NCBI GenBank assembly: GCA_948099385.1
Contig: CANUEZ040000031.1
Coordinates: 4,891,001 to 4,955,000 of the forward strand
From: Fasciola hepatica
Lineage: Eukaryota > Platyhelminthes > Trematoda > Plagiorchiida > Fasciolidae
Direction of reading: 5' to 3'
DNA length: 64,000 bases
Shown: piece after piece, positions 1 through 12,412 of the stretch
How positions within the stretch are numbered: position 1 is the stretch's first letter
How the letters are laid out: each line of letters opens with the position of its first letter
The notes under the pieces: generated by a model
Databases searched by the model: none
The model's input: only the letters and a program-made list of their open reading frames with translations
What the model was told of the DNA's origin: nothing
Position numbers and translations under genes: made by a program

Positions 1-1540
1 GTCGTCGAAGCGACATCCGTCTTATCGCGGTTGGTCAGATTTTCTTCCTGGATGAAGACACTTCGTGCTTCAGTTTGGTTAGATAGGTTCAAGAGAAATT
101 CATTAACCATTGAAGGGCTACGCCCCTCAGGCCGGATACGGGTAGGCCCGATAGATCCCGATGAGCTACAAGCTGCAGAACACGATAATTTTATAATGAT
201 ACAACGAGAGGCTTTCGCCCGAGAACTCGAGAGGGCGGAAGAAGTGGGACCAATCAGTAAAGAAATATCATCTCCAGAAGGCGAATTAGGGCATTTAAAC
301 CCCGAACTCATTGATGGACTGCTGCGGGTGGATGGTAGGCTGACCAACTCCCACCCGAGCTTCGACACAAAGTACCCTACACTGCTGCCGGCTCAACAAC
401 CTGTGGTACAGCTAAGGATCTAACACGTGCACGCCGTGGAGGGACATGCCGGGGAAAGTCACGTTACGAGCGTCATCCGAAAGTGTCTTTGGTTGCCGAG
501 GGGAAGAGAGATTGTAAAACGCGTAATCCGATGTTGTGTGCAATGTAGGAGACGCAACGCCACGGCGGACAAACAACACGTGGCCCTGCTACTAAAATGC
601 AAGTGGACCGCAGGCTGGTGGCCATTCAGCAACACCGGGTTGGACTATTTCGGGCCTTTGTGGATCGAGTGCAGGAGGAGATTGGAAAAACGGTATGGGT
701 GTCTCATGACGCGCATGAAGTACTGCGCGGTACACCAAGAAGTCGCACATTCTATGACGGCCGATTCTTTCCTACGGGCCTTGCAGAGATTTATCAACCG
801 AAGAGGCACATCGGCCGATATATACTCAGATAATGGGTCGAACTTTGTGGGCGCTCACCGGGAATTGCAGCGTTGGCGCAAAAACATGAACAGGGACGAA
901 CTGCAGGATCGAACTGTGGCCCACGGCATACGATGGCATTTCAACCCCCCACAGGCCAGTCACCGAGGCGGCGTATGGGAACGCATGATCCGGTCCGCCA
1001 GACGGATATTGCTGTCAATGATGGAGCAACAGCCGCCCGACGATGAGACGCTGGAAAACGTCATGACTGAGGTAGAGAGAATTCTGAACAACCGCCCCCT
1101 GGTTCCAGTAATGAACGGCGACCCCACCCACCTGGCGCTCACCCCGAACGACTTATTGATGTTAAGGTCGAACGAGGGTTTCCAAGGGCCGGTAAACCTT
1201 CGCGAAAGCTACCTCCACGGATGGGAGCAGGCAAACTATCTTTCCAAGGTTTTCTGGAGGCGCTAGCTGCTGGATTACCTGCCGGCTCTGCAGACTCGAC
1301 AGAATAAGGCTGGTCAAAACGAAACTATTCAAGGTTGGAGATGTGGTGATGATCGCCGACGAACGCGCACACTTCAGCACCTGGTCCTTGGGAGTGGTTG
1401 AGGAAACCATCGAAAACACTGACGGAATGATAAGAACGGTGAAGGTGAAAACAGCTAACGGAGTGCTCATTCGTGACATACGCAGCATTAGCCTACTCGA
1501 GAGTGAAGGCAAAGAAGCTGAAAACGCTGGGGCGAGGTAG
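1..1540 (+). pseudogene. BEL/Pao LTR-retrotransposon pol remnant (integrase and C-terminal domain)
   Basis: The frame is open from the window edge and reads as the end of a BEL/Pao polyprotein. It shows an integrase zinc-binding region (GHAGE, then CVQCRRR near 530-555), the core with LDYFGPLW (~640) and SDNGSNFVGA (~830), then SHRGGVWERMIRSARR (~960-1005) and NNRPL (~1090). This arrangement is characteristic of BEL/Pao integrase. A further segment at ~1330-1510 (KVGDVVMIADE) matches the C-terminal domain that follows integrase in this superfamily. The ORF is broken: an in-frame TAA at 421-423, an in-frame TAG at 1264-1266 where a tryptophan is expected, and a frame change between ~1295 and 1330. 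It is therefore a dead copy, with its 5' part outside the window. Confidence 0.9.
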
Positions 1541-2160
1541 ACTATTTCGCATCCGTCTTCGAGGTGGGTAAAGAAACCCCATATATGGCGGCGTTCACGA
1601 GACACCGAGGTATCGAACCGTCATCCATCCCGACGAGCACACACACCTACATTTTACTCGTTTGTACCATATGGTCTCCGTCAAACACGTTACAATGTTC
1701 GCAGTCTTTCTTTGACGTTACAGAAAGTTTTTTTGATATGTGATGGTACATGCGATTCCATTGTACATCCAAACACATAGGAACATACCCGATGCACGCT
1801 ATGTCCCGCAACCCTTATGAAACATGTGACGGTGTTCGCCTTTTGTTTTTGTTGACGTTACTGAATGTCTTTTGCATATGTGGGAGTAGCGGCGACCATA
1901 TGATACACACAATCACGCAAGCCCATACAGCCAGTGCATGATGGCCCTTCCAAGGACAGCATCTGTGTTTCCCCTTCACACCCGCCATCGGTCAGTCGTT
2001 CTCGTGGAAGATGTAGAATAGCCTCGCATCGGAGTAGCCAAAGGATTAGGTGCGACCATGAGTAGAACGTTGACGACAAGCATTAGGCACAAGCACTGAC
2101 AGTAAGGCCTAGGTAGGACCATATCCCTAATAAAACCGGATGGTATGATGAGCGAAGGGC
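1541..2160. other. Probable 3' non-coding region or LTR remnant of the BEL/Pao copy
   Basis: No coding region is recognisable. A degenerate direct repeat is visible: 1695-1742 and 1832-1882 share a core of the form GACGTTACnGAA...TTTTGnATATGTG at an offset of about 140 bp. Its position straight after the BEL/Pao C-terminal domain suggests 3' UTR or LTR, but no matching 5' LTR is in the window to prove it. Confidence 0.35.
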
Positions 2161-5100
2161 GTTCATACCTAACTCCGGACTAGTGGAACCTTCCTATCAG
2201 CCTAATCTCCCAGTGTTTCCATATTTCCCACCACCCCCTCCATTAAACTATCCAAGCCCATCACATGTTCTCCCATCTGCCAGCGGGTACCCCATATCTA
2301 GCCAAAGTGCCTATTTATTTCCATACGCACCGTGGGCACAACATGGCCCCATAACCTAGATATGCCACATATGAACCGTTCTAATCAGCAGTATACTAGT
2401 GTAATACCTAATACCCCGTCATTTAGTATTCCACAAGCAAACCCAAGTCCTCCTTTTGCGAATGACAACTTAAGCGGGCTTGCTTTCGGCGCTGATGATT
2501 CATTTCAGGTTAAGTTCAACGGTCAACGAACGGTAAGTATTAATATCAATGATGATTTCAGAAGCAATGGAAGTTTCGCATTGCTGTTGGTCAATGCACG
2601 CACTACCAGGAACAAAAGACAATATGTACGATCAGCCGTACTAACAATTGACTATAACTTTATTTTATGACGGAATCTTGGTTATCGGACTCCTATCTAT
2701 TAGAAGACATTCAGGCACTTGGTTACAAATCTTTCATCAAAGGCAGAACACTTCAACTTGGTGGAGGCTGTCTGGTGTAAGTAAAGGAAACTCTCAGGGT
2801 GACAAGCTTTCAGCATCCTATCCTAGAAGGCATTGCCAAATCTGTATGGTTGAACTTTGAAGTCGAAGGTAAGGAACTGATACTAGGTTGCGTATATCGT
2901 CCACCTGGATCTAGTTCTGACGGCTTCCTGCAAATTATCGAGGCACTCAACTTAATAAGTGATCTTAAGTTAGGCCCAAAATTGATAGCTGGTGACTTTG
3001 ATGCACCAGAAATATGCTGGACATCACTTCATCACCACGCCATTTACTACAGTTTTTGAACGCAATTCATCTAGGAGAACTGAAGCAGTACGTCACTTCC
3101 CCAACCAGATGCGGCCATACTCCTGACTTAATCCTGTCGCTAGGATTCACCCAGTTTATAACAGAAGTTCAGAATAACCTTCCCGGTAGTGATCACGCAA
3201 CTGTCCACTGCTGATTCACAGTGCCCATAAAGGATGACCAGCCGGCACCCCCGCATAGACCATATCATAAGGCTAAATGGAATATACCGCTTTCTCTGAT
3301 TCGCAGCCAAAACTGGGACACTTTCTTTCCAAGTGCAGATCCTCAGATGGTGGCAGATCAACTTTACTCTATCTTTGAACGCAGCCTCAACCGGATAACC
3401 CCGCCACAAGGATCGTCAATCCGCCCTAAAGGTAATAAACAGTCTCATCTCAACTTGAAGTTAAGCAGACTCCAAAGCGTTTATCTTAAAACAAGAGACT
3501 TTTCACTGTTTATGCAGGTAAATTGTTTAGCTGAAACGATAAAACTGTACTCTGAGAGTAAAATAATACGACAAAAACACAGGGTCTTACATGATTCCAA
3601 GAAAGTCGAGATTCTTGCAAAACTGATGAAGTCGAGGAACCCCAAAACAACCTCACCTATCTGTTCTATCTCTTTCAATAACACGTGCCTCGACAAACCG
3701 CTGGACATAGCAGAAGCGCTTAACACGTGTTTTGCTTCTTCCTTAACTAGCGACACGGCACTATTTTTCTACAATCCACTAGTACCATCATATGAGCCAC
3801 TTTCTTCTGTACCATTCTTGCCCTCCAAAATCGAGCCTTTAATTTCAAATATTAAAACGTCTTTCCACCCCGGATCGGACTCGTTACCATCGGCCATCTT
3901 CAAAGTGAAAGGCCCAGATATCCCAATTCTTTTATCGAATTTACTCATTTTCTCTATGCCCTTTGGTTGGTATCCTATACAGTGAGAAACTTTGGTTATT
4001 ATTCCAATTCATAAGAAGGGAACACGGGAGGACCCGGCCAACTACCGGCCTGTGAATCATACCCCAGTAGTATAGAGGTTTATGGAAAGATTATTAAAAG
4101 TTTAACAGATCACCTCCCTAAAAACACCTTATAAGTGAAGGTCAGCACGGTTTCCCAAAACATCGATCCTGCGCAACTTGTATGAGTGATTTTCTGAACC
4201 TTATTACGATAGCTTCCACTGATGGTAAGGCAGTGACCTCAGTCTTTTTAGACATGTCCAGGGCCTTCGACCGGGTGTCTAACATTCGTTTGTTGTCAAA
4301 GGCCAAGGGGTAAGGCTTAGTTGACCCACCACATGCCTGGCTAGAATCGTACTTGTCCTCGCGCAGTCAAGTAGTAAAAGTTGATGGCACAATTGCCACA
4401 CCCAGCCCTGTAACCAGCGGTGTGATCCAAGGTAGTGTTCTGGGCCCATTGTTGTTTCTCATGAGCATAAAAGATATATTTACAGTGGTTTGCCATGGAA
4501 CTTTGTTTTTATTTGCTGACGATGTAAAGTTGTTGTGCACCTCCGACCATAATTCATTGGGTAATACCAAAGCGAAAATATCGGAGGACTCACGGATGCT
4601 CAATTCGTGGTGTGCCGATTGGGTAATGAAGTTCTTGGCGGACAAAAGCTCCATTCTTACATACAAGTGCTATGTCCCTCCCGAAACGTTTAGCACTGGT
4701 GGTCACCTGATCCCCAACAAATTATCAGTACGCGACCTGGGCATAAACTACTCCTGTTCGTTCAACTTCTCGGAGCAAACAGACACTCAAATTGCTAGGT
4801 CCCGCAGGTTTATAGGACTTGTCCACAAAACATTCTGTTTGCTTGAAAGTAAACGCAGTGTCTATACAACACACGTTAGACCATTGATAGAGTATAATGC
4901 AGTAGTTGGGTCCAGTATACTCCAGATTGGTAGGATGGCCATCAAAAATGTTCACCGCACCTTTACCAAACAAATGGTTGGATATTCGTCTAGTCTCAAC
5001 TATAACCAGCGCTGTGACCTGCTACACCTCGAACCTCTTTGGCTCCGGCCAATAAAGAACAACTTGTCCTTTTTCCACTCACTATTAAAATATAGATCCT

Positions 5101-5387
5101 GCAAAGAATCCCCTGTGGTACGAGACCCATTAAGCCTAAGGTATTCGTTACGACACAGCAGTCATTCGGTCACTGTGCCGTCCTCGAGAACCAGCCTACG
5201 GTCCAATTTCTTTATTGCTAAATATTCACAAATGTGGAATAAACTTCCACCAAATGTCCGTGCAATAGGCCACTTATCGAGATTTAAAGAGGAATTAAAC
5301 AAACGGCTTGATGTCCTGACACTCGTATCAAACAATGATCCATACACTTCGGAGGAGCGAGCGTACGAAGTTGGTTTGGGTTACTGA
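2160..5387 (+). pseudogene. CR1-like non-LTR retrotransposon ORF2 (endonuclease-reverse transcriptase), decayed
   Basis: A proline/serine-rich leader (~2170-2340) runs into an apurinic-type endonuclease: VNARTTRNK near 2600, TESWLSDSYL at 2670, GCVYRPPGSS at ~2885, IAGDF at ~2985 and GSDHATVH at ~3190. A linker (3221-3985) and a reverse transcriptase follow: IPIHKKG and NYRPVNH at ~4005-4060, GQHGF at ~4140, FLDMSRAFDRVS at ~4245, SGVIQGSVLGPLLF at ~4418 and the catalytic LFADDVKLL at ~4505. The C-terminal tail has CDLLHLEPLWLRP at ~5010. The SGVIQGSVLGPLL block and the LEPLW tail fit the CR1 clade. Several frameshifts (for example near 2660 and 3050) and stops (around 3985 and 4070-4130) break it. 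The stop is at 5385-5387; no poly-A or 3' microsatellite follows. Confidence 0.88.
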
Positions 5388-6499
5388 CGCGCGGGTCTGA
5401 GTCAGGGGCCACGAGACCTACGTACCACACAAGTCGCCGTATATATCACTCAAGTTTTATTAATCTTCCGTGAACAAACTTGTGTTTTGCAAAGTCGAAC
5501 CATCCACCAAGTAGTTCCAATTTCCAGATGCTGGGGGCTTCTCTTTACCACTGACCGTTGATCCCCAGCTGGGAGCATCCAGACCGCATTTTTCCATTTT
5601 TGCCTTTCCAGGCAACCACTGATGTGTGACTACCCTGGCCCACATTTCCAGCTGAAAATTCGCTACTTGCCCGTCATTTCGTCACTACCGCTTTGACCCT
5701 GCTCTCCAGGACCCCTCGCAACCCGGTCACAAGCTCCTGGACTATTCAATCTCTATGTGGCAACGCCAATATCATTCCAGCGGAGCCTGCCGGTTCGGGG
5801 CGCGATCAGATCCACCGCTTTGACCGGCGCACATCGGGCGTACAGGAAGTCTGCAACGATGTGCGGGTGCAGCTAGGATGGCGGATCGCACCTCCTGTCA
5901 GCAAAAATGGTTTTCAGGTTGGGTGTTCAGCGCACGGTCGGTCTCACCCACCAGCAACGGTTGCGGCAAAAGGAAAATTTGTACACCGAAATGTTGCAAA
6001 TATGGAACTATCTCCCGATGTTATCGCCTATTTTGTATCGTACTCGTCTCCATCTTCGCCATCTTAACTTACCACTTCTTACTCCCGGAAAAATCTACTT
6101 CCCCTAGAACATAATTATCGCGGAGTTAAAAGACCGTTTCCGTACTCGGCTTACCGTTCTTGATCCTTTTTCCCGAGGATTCGTGCCAAACCACCCGCTT
6201 GTCACATTCGAAAACTTAACCAATCCCCGAGATAAAACTCGCCCTCTTTTATCACAGTTACCAATATACTTGCAAAAAGTCACATTTAATGTTGCCATAC
6301 ACTTCCGTCCCACAAAGTCCAAAGAGTATGCTTCACTGAAGAATATTTGTCTCCAGAGAATCCCAACAGTCGGCGAGATTGTGATAGTTCGCCCTCTCAA
6401 TCAGTCCTCCTGTTCACCCACACGACTCTAGCATTGCAATATCCTCACCTTGAAATGATTCATGCCTTCCCTATATATTCTTATCCGAGAGACATCTGT
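5388..6499. other. Unassigned region between the CR1-like LINE and the tandem duplication
   Basis: I recognise no gene, RNA or repeat here. The longest open stretch (5693-6067, plus strand) has no similarity I can name and unremarkable composition. The left edge of the duplicated unit lies at its end. Confidence 0.4.
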
Positions 6500-8374
6500 A
6501 TCGCAGTTTTTGATCTTTCGCCATCACATGATCCACATTTTACAGAGAATACCAACAGATAGTATTTTATCTGTCAACTACTTCACCGCCCAACTTCGCA
6601 ACGGTATTCATCGGTCGTTGGTGCTTCTTCATATCCGTTATTCTATCTTGGTAAATCCTCTCAGACAATTTTGATTCTTGCATCTCTCTGGTCATCATGT
6701 TCAGCACTTAGACAACGATAATCAAACGTAAATACTTACCTGTAATTTAAATACTCATCTTTGCAAACCCAGTATCTGCGACCATCATGGCTACGCATCA
6801 CAAATTGGTTGGCCGCACAGTTACCATTTCCATTTTGGTGCATCACATCCCACCTTTCTGAAAGTGAACAATGTGCGAAATGATTATATGTTTACGTCCG
6901 GCCACTTCTTTCACCATCACCTAGGCAATCTTTCTCTACAAATGAGTCCTTCACTGGGTATTTACCTGACTCAGCCGATATTTGGTCGCTGAACGTTACA
7001 AGGGTAATCCTCGAAAGATTTTGCTTGTTCTTTGTCTCCAAATTCATTCCTTTCATTGTCTGATTTCCAATCCAAAGCCATGTCATACTCCGCGGAGCGC
7101 TGTAACTGGTTCATGTCTCTCTTGGAAAACTTTTTTCCTCAAGGTGAACAAAACTTTCATCAATTCTGTTTGATTCTCTCACTGCGCAGTCCCGTTTTTA
7201 GTAATATTTCGGTAAGAGTCTACTACCTCCGACCAGCTCGACCCTGACTTGACCGGGTTGGCCACCCGACCTTGAGTTCAAATTTGCCGGGCGCCGCCCT
7301 AAAGAGTAATTCAAATACTTCCTCCTGTGCAATATGGAGTGCACATACCTGAATCATCCTCTTGGAATTCGGACTCTACATCCAATTGTACCTTTCGATC
7401 TTGCGCTCCAGCATGCCTCGGGGTTATCCGAAATAAACCATTATCAGTTATCAGGTAGGAAGAATCAGCTCCGTTATACCAAACCTTTGACTCTGCTAAG
7501 GATTCGGGAGGATTTTGGTGGGCGGTGTAACGACCGATCGTGGAAAATCTCCCCAAAACCGTTGCAGTTCCATGTTTTTTCTTAACATCACTCACTTGCT
7601 TACACCATTGACGTGTCTTTACGCACTGTTTGCTTTTATGGACCAGCTGTTATTTGTTCGCGCCCAGAGCGCTACTTTGTCATATCGTTGTTCTGGACAT
7701 GCGTGACGAACGTGCTCCTCGCTCGCACGCTGCAAATCGGTTTTTCGTTTGTTGAGTCCTTGTGATCTCATAATTGAAATTTGTATTCGTTTGCTGTCAT
7801 TACTCACTCAGTAATCTAGTATCGTAGAATATCACGGATGATCGCCTTTTAATTTCGGGATCCGTTGTGAATTTGGCTGCGCATTGCTCAAACGTATGTT
7901 GGAAGAGGACCAGCAGATTGAAGGAAGGTTAAATTCACCCGCAATAATTTTTGCACTGGCAGGATAGTCAGGCTCAGCATTAAAGACATCCACAGCAGAG
8001 TCAGTTTTTGCAGGCTCCAGACCGGGGGAGCGTAGGCACGGCCAAGGGAGGGGGTTCCGGCAGGAGGCGTGAATAAATAGCCATTACGAATCCTCAATAA
8101 GGTGAAGAGAGGGGTGGTCAGTAACACTAGCATGGAAAGTGCATTTGACAAAGGCTAAAAGCCCCCCCCCCACGCCTGGACTGACGGGTGTTTGAGAAGC
8201 ACCGATACCCAGCTACGCAAACAAGGCCAAGCGAGGCACCATCTTACAGCCAGGATTCAGTTACTAGTATAATGTCAGCTTTTAAGGTAAGTGCCAGAGA
8301 TCGTAGATGAGATATTTTTCTTATTACTGATCCAGCGTGCCGGCGTGAGCAAAGCATTGACGCCAGGTGCAAGA
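6500..8374. other. Unassigned left part of the duplicated unit (same at 14942-16817)
   Basis: No coding region or element is recognisable on either strand. A run of C sits at 8161-8171 (16602-16613 in copy B) and differs by one base between copies. All open stretches are below 100 codons and lack family motifs. The stretch 8684-9056 (17127-17499), after the solo LTR, is equally unassigned. Confidence 0.4.
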
Positions 8375-8683
8375 CTATTGAGATAGTAGTAATGAACTGA
8401 GTCGGTGGTCACTATCGAAACTGTCCCCACCCAGAACTACGTAAACGAAAATAATAAGACCAAGGCTGCAGAACAGCACGTCATTTGTACCGCAGGGTGG
8501 GTTCGCATAAATATGTTCAATTGGGGAATATATTTGGTAGATTCAGAGATGACCTATCACAGGGAGCTTTTGTCGGAATTTTCCGCGGCGATCCCGATTG
8601 GTTGAGGCTCATCCGTGTACGTGGTTGCGAATCTGTACCTGACCGTATCACGTGTGACAACTGCTGAATCACCACAATGAGCG
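8375..8683 (-). mobile_element. Solo LTR remnant of gypsy family B, copy A
   Basis: Read on the minus strand, this segment aligns along most of its length with the 5' LTR at 62687-62990. Shared blocks include a GTCACACGTGATAC core near the start, a CCTGTGATAGGTCATCT-like block, and an ACTACGTAAACG / TAGTTCTGGGT block near the end. No internal family B sequence adjoins it, so it is a solo or truncated LTR. Ends are approximate because the copy has diverged. Confidence 0.75.
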
Positions 8684-9056
8684 ATAACATAGAACGTAAA
8701 ACCCTAAGTGCGCGATCAAGTAGACTCGAAAACGAGAACCAAGCTCACGGCATACGAGAGGCAAGCATGCGCATCACGCAGGTCCAAGATGGGATATCAC
8801 AAGGCAGCGCATTGGACGCGAGTGAACGGAGGTTGGTTTATAGAAAAGCAAATTGTACGGAACACGAAAATAGTGTACGTGAGACAGTAATATCACGAAA
8901 TTATATTTCCTTGGAAGGATTTTCTACGACGGATCATTACAGCTCATTAGGCATGCACACTGGTATGCTCTGTCCCCTAGCCGATCCTGCATACAGATCA
9001 CTCGTATGCTGAGCTGTATGTTGAGCGTAGTCGATATAGTTAAAAGGCTGCCAAGG

Positions 9057-10400
9057 TTATGGCGCAACCATTTTCCCCGGCAACCGAAGCGGGCACCCGA
9101 GTGATAACTCGTTCGTGGTTGAATGCAGGTCGGCTTTCCCTGAATTGCGAGTGCCTAACAAGACGAAAAGTAAAGTATCGTGCCATGCCGGGTTTGCATG
9201 GGCTCTTAAAGCTGCTTTGGGTAGTCTATGAAAACGATCAGTCAAACCGCTGAGAGCTGGATGGTACGCCGTGATTCTCACTTGCTTGTATTGAATTACA
9301 CTCAGCGAAGGAGCAAACAAACCTCGGAAATTGGTTCCTCTATTGGTGGTCACAAAGGGGGGGGGGGCATCCGAGCTGGGCTGTCCATCACTCCAAAAAA
9401 GCACATGGTGTCGTTTCGAATGACCAGTCGCTTGAAAGTATCGCCTCAGCCCACCTAGGAAGACGGTCGATGCGTGTTGGGAAGTAAGTGGGTCCACAGA
9501 TGGGAGAAGAGGACCCACCAGATCGACAAGCACATGCAACGATTGTAGCGAACCTGACGAGAGGGCGATTCATGCGCCTGCCTACTTTGCACAGCAGACT
9601 TTCACTCATATCCTCATCTAAATTCTACCACACGAAAAGCTCAGCCACGAGTTTACTGGAGACTTGTATGCCTTGGTGTGACAAACCGTCCAGCGTCCTA
9701 AAGACGACCTTCTTGAGGGCAAATGGTGCCGGCTGACCAGCAGTACTTCGCGACAAATCGCACAAGACCGTTCCCCCAGATGAATTGGTCGCCACCGGTT
9801 CGAGATGAAGAGAGCTACTGTGACGTAACTGCTCTGCTTCTGGATCACGTACCTGCGTTGAGGCAGTGGCTGCCAAGTCAATACCCCTGGTTGGTGTGTC
9901 GAGATGGATGAGAGGAAGAGCGCCTGCCGCGGGATTGAGCTCACCTGAGATGTGTCGTAAATCCTCTGTGAACAGAGTGATATAATCGGGGTGACGGGAT
10001 TCCCTGGCCGACTGCCGGCCTGTAGTCCACCGCTTAGCAGAAATGATTGGCTTGTGGTGCGTGAGGACAATGAACTGTTCACCTTCCGGCACAAGACGGA
10101 AACGATAGATCGCCAAGTAGACTGCGAGAAATTTCCTATCGAGTGTACTATACCTGGATTTGGCCGGCTGCAGGCATATGAAGAAGAATCGCTTAGGTCA
10201 CCACGTATCATGTACTTGCTGCAATATGACAGTGGGAGCTGGAAGTGGATGGGCCGAATCCAATGGCATTTCTACTTCTATGAAAGCCGGTTTTAGTCTA
10301 TCTGTGGAAACCGCGCACCATTTTGAGGTCTCGGGATGGAGTTCAAGAGAAAATGGAAGGCCAGACTACTTGTAACATGCGGCGTTGTCGTGACCGTTGG
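9057..10400 (-). pseudogene. Decayed CsRn1-like gypsy pol fragment (RNase H and integrase), copy A
   Basis: Minus-strand frames parallel the intact Pol at 41070-44303. From high to low coordinate: an RNase H end with FIVLTHHKPII (~10070) and DLRHISGELNP (~9950), the integrase zinc region (SHQGIQVSSKLVAELFVW, ~9640), and the integrase core (VLVDLVGPLLPS ~9525, VTTNRGTNFRG ~9340, RITAYHPALSGLTDRFHR ~9250). The reading frame changes several times and catalytic positions are altered (TDRG to TNRG, VERF to TDRF), so it is non-functional. Its LTRs are absent. It sits on the opposite strand to eIF5, just upstream of it. Confidence 0.85.
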
Positions 10401-10872
10401 AACGATTGCTATTTTTTTGTTGCAGTGTGTGAGGATCTCTGGAACCTCGGGTGCATGAAACGGAATGCAAGTTGGGCTGGAGCCTCCCTATCCTGTGATT
10501 TGTTCTGATCTGATCTGTACCGCAGTCGAAGCAGCTTTGGATAGAAGATATGGGTGACTCATATACATGCTTTATTGAGATTTGCAAGGTTACTACGGAC
10601 GAATGCTAAAAGGGTCGAACAAGTGTTTTTAGTAACCTGCACTCTAGTTTGTTTATATTCGTGCTGGCCTGCTACGTTTCGCGGAGCTCGATCTGGCGGC
10701 ATTCCACTCACACTTCCGAACTCGGTGGGTTGCTTCGCTCTCGCTTGTGGACGCGACTTCATGTGAACGCAACTAATTTTCCTCCCATCTCACCTTAGAC
10801 CGGAACCGTACCCTGTTTCATGGTTGAAGGCTGCGATTATCGAGAGGCAGATGTTAGTTCGTGTCACCGAAA
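10401..10872 (+). promoter_or_regulatory. Upstream region of eIF5 copy A, with a possible splice acceptor
   Basis: No TATA element is obvious. A CTAAT-like branch site, a pyrimidine tract and TTAG at 10771-10798 look like a 3' splice site 74 bases before the start codon. In flatworms this could be an ordinary 5' UTR intron end or a spliced-leader acceptor. The equivalent in copy B is 18846-19317. The promoter itself cannot be placed. Confidence 0.35.
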
Positions 10873-12412
10873 ATGGCTATCAACGTCAATCGAGAGGTTG
10901 AAGATACCTTTTACAGGTACAAAATGCCAAAGCTCACCGCCAAGGTAGGATATGTTAGTAAATTTGAGACCCCTCTTAGGTAGAAGGGAAAGGAAATGGC
11001 ATCAAAACCGTCATCGTCAATGTGTCTGACATCGCAAAGGCTTTGAATCGCAAACCCATCTGTAAGTTGTCTCGCTTTTCTCATGCTGCAGACTTGACGA
11101 AGTTCTTTGGCTGCGAGCTAGGAGCCCAAATTCATGTGGACGACAGAAACGAGCGCTACATCGTTAATGGTGCACACGAGGCCGCAAAGTTACAAGAATT
11201 GCTTGATGGTTTCATCAAAAAGTTCGTTTTGTGCCAATCATGTGGGAATCCAGAAACCACCATGGTGAGTTAACTACCTGCTACGTGCTTACCCCTTTTA
11301 GCATGTAAGCAAAAAATTAGGCACTGTGGGCACTACATGCAAAGCACGTGGTAGTCAGGGGCAGCTGGATGTAACGCATCGACTAACACAATGTATAGTC
11401 AAGAATCCTCCTGAGCCGGATGTCACCACAACCAAAGCCAAATCCAAAAAAGGCAAGAAGAGCAAAAATGGTACGGAGCGAAATTCAGGTAGGTTGGTAC
11501 TTATCCACCTCGCATTGTGATAGACGAGGACCACGACGCCAGTGCCGCGGGGGGCGACGAAAATAGTCGACATAGTCCGATCAATAATGCAGACGGAGAT
11601 GACGATGACTGGGTTGAAGACACTACAGAGGAGGCCCAATTGCAGCGAATGAGTGAGTTGTCGGCCATGGCAAAATCCCTCGCTCTGAGTGTTGATGTGG
11701 ATAAATCAGAGACCGAACGAGCAGATGTGTTTTTTAAACACTTGCTTCAACTGAAGCAAAAGAACGTAGTGACCCAAAAAAGTCGCGAGGTGAAACAAGA
11801 AGCAGATCGTTTGAATTTGGGTCCACGTGCCGTGTTGGTTGTGGCTGAGGCACTGCTTTCCTCACCATCAACTATTCTGGCTGATATAAAAACTTATGCT
11901 CCAGTTTTTTTGCTGTTCACGCGGATTGGAGAGAATGGGAAACGCTCTCAACACTACCTGCTTGGGGCAATCGCCAAACTTATTGAACGTTTCAGTAAAC
12001 ATGACTTACTGTCCAAGGCCTGTCATATTCTGAAATGCTTGTATGATTGTGATATTGTCGAGGAGGATGTTATACTTGCCTGGTATGACAAAGGAGTAAG
12101 TATCCAGTGTTCATTATTCTAGTGTTTTTAGCCTTCGAAAAAGTTTGTTTCCAGAGAACTAAGCGCCAAAATCCTGTCCTTATGCGCACCAATGGTCAAG
12201 TGGCTCAAGGAGGCAGAGGAAGAGGATTCTGATGAGTCGGAAGAAGATGGATCACCCGCCGTTGACACCTCACAAGTAAGATTGTATTCCCACACTGGTT
12301 TATTTCGTAGGCGGATTCAGATCATGCGAAACAGCCGGTGCCTCTGAAAATGGGCAATCATGTCACACAAGAATCGGATAGCGAAGATGACATTGACATT
12401 GATGCTATTTAG
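10873..12412 (+). CDS. EIF5: Eukaryotic translation initiation factor 5 (eIF5), copy A
   Basis: eIF5 is the GTPase-activating protein for eIF2 in the 43S pre-initiation complex. I model seven exons: 10873-10944, 10980-11061, 11092-11264, 11302-11488, 11524-12095, 12132-12275 and 12311-12412 (443 residues). All six introns are GT-AG and 30-37 nt long. The N-terminus [20 protein letters not shown] carries the arginine-finger position (Arg15) of the family. NGIKTVIVN and YIVNGAHEA follow, then the C4 zinc finger, an acidic/lysine linker, and a W2/HEAT C-terminal domain ([18 protein letters not shown]) ending in the conserved DDIDIDAI. The oddity is the second CxxC of the zinc finger, which reads CKAR here (Cys to Arg, codon at 11347-11349); in addition a Tyr is Cys at 11392-11394. 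Copy B has the standard residues, so copy A may be impaired. Confidence 0.95.

Noticed and set aside
12220..12245. CTGATGAG motif considered as a hammerhead ribozyme core (also at 40617)
   Set aside because: The first lies in the acidic coding tail of eIF5. Neither has the matching GAAA core and stems.
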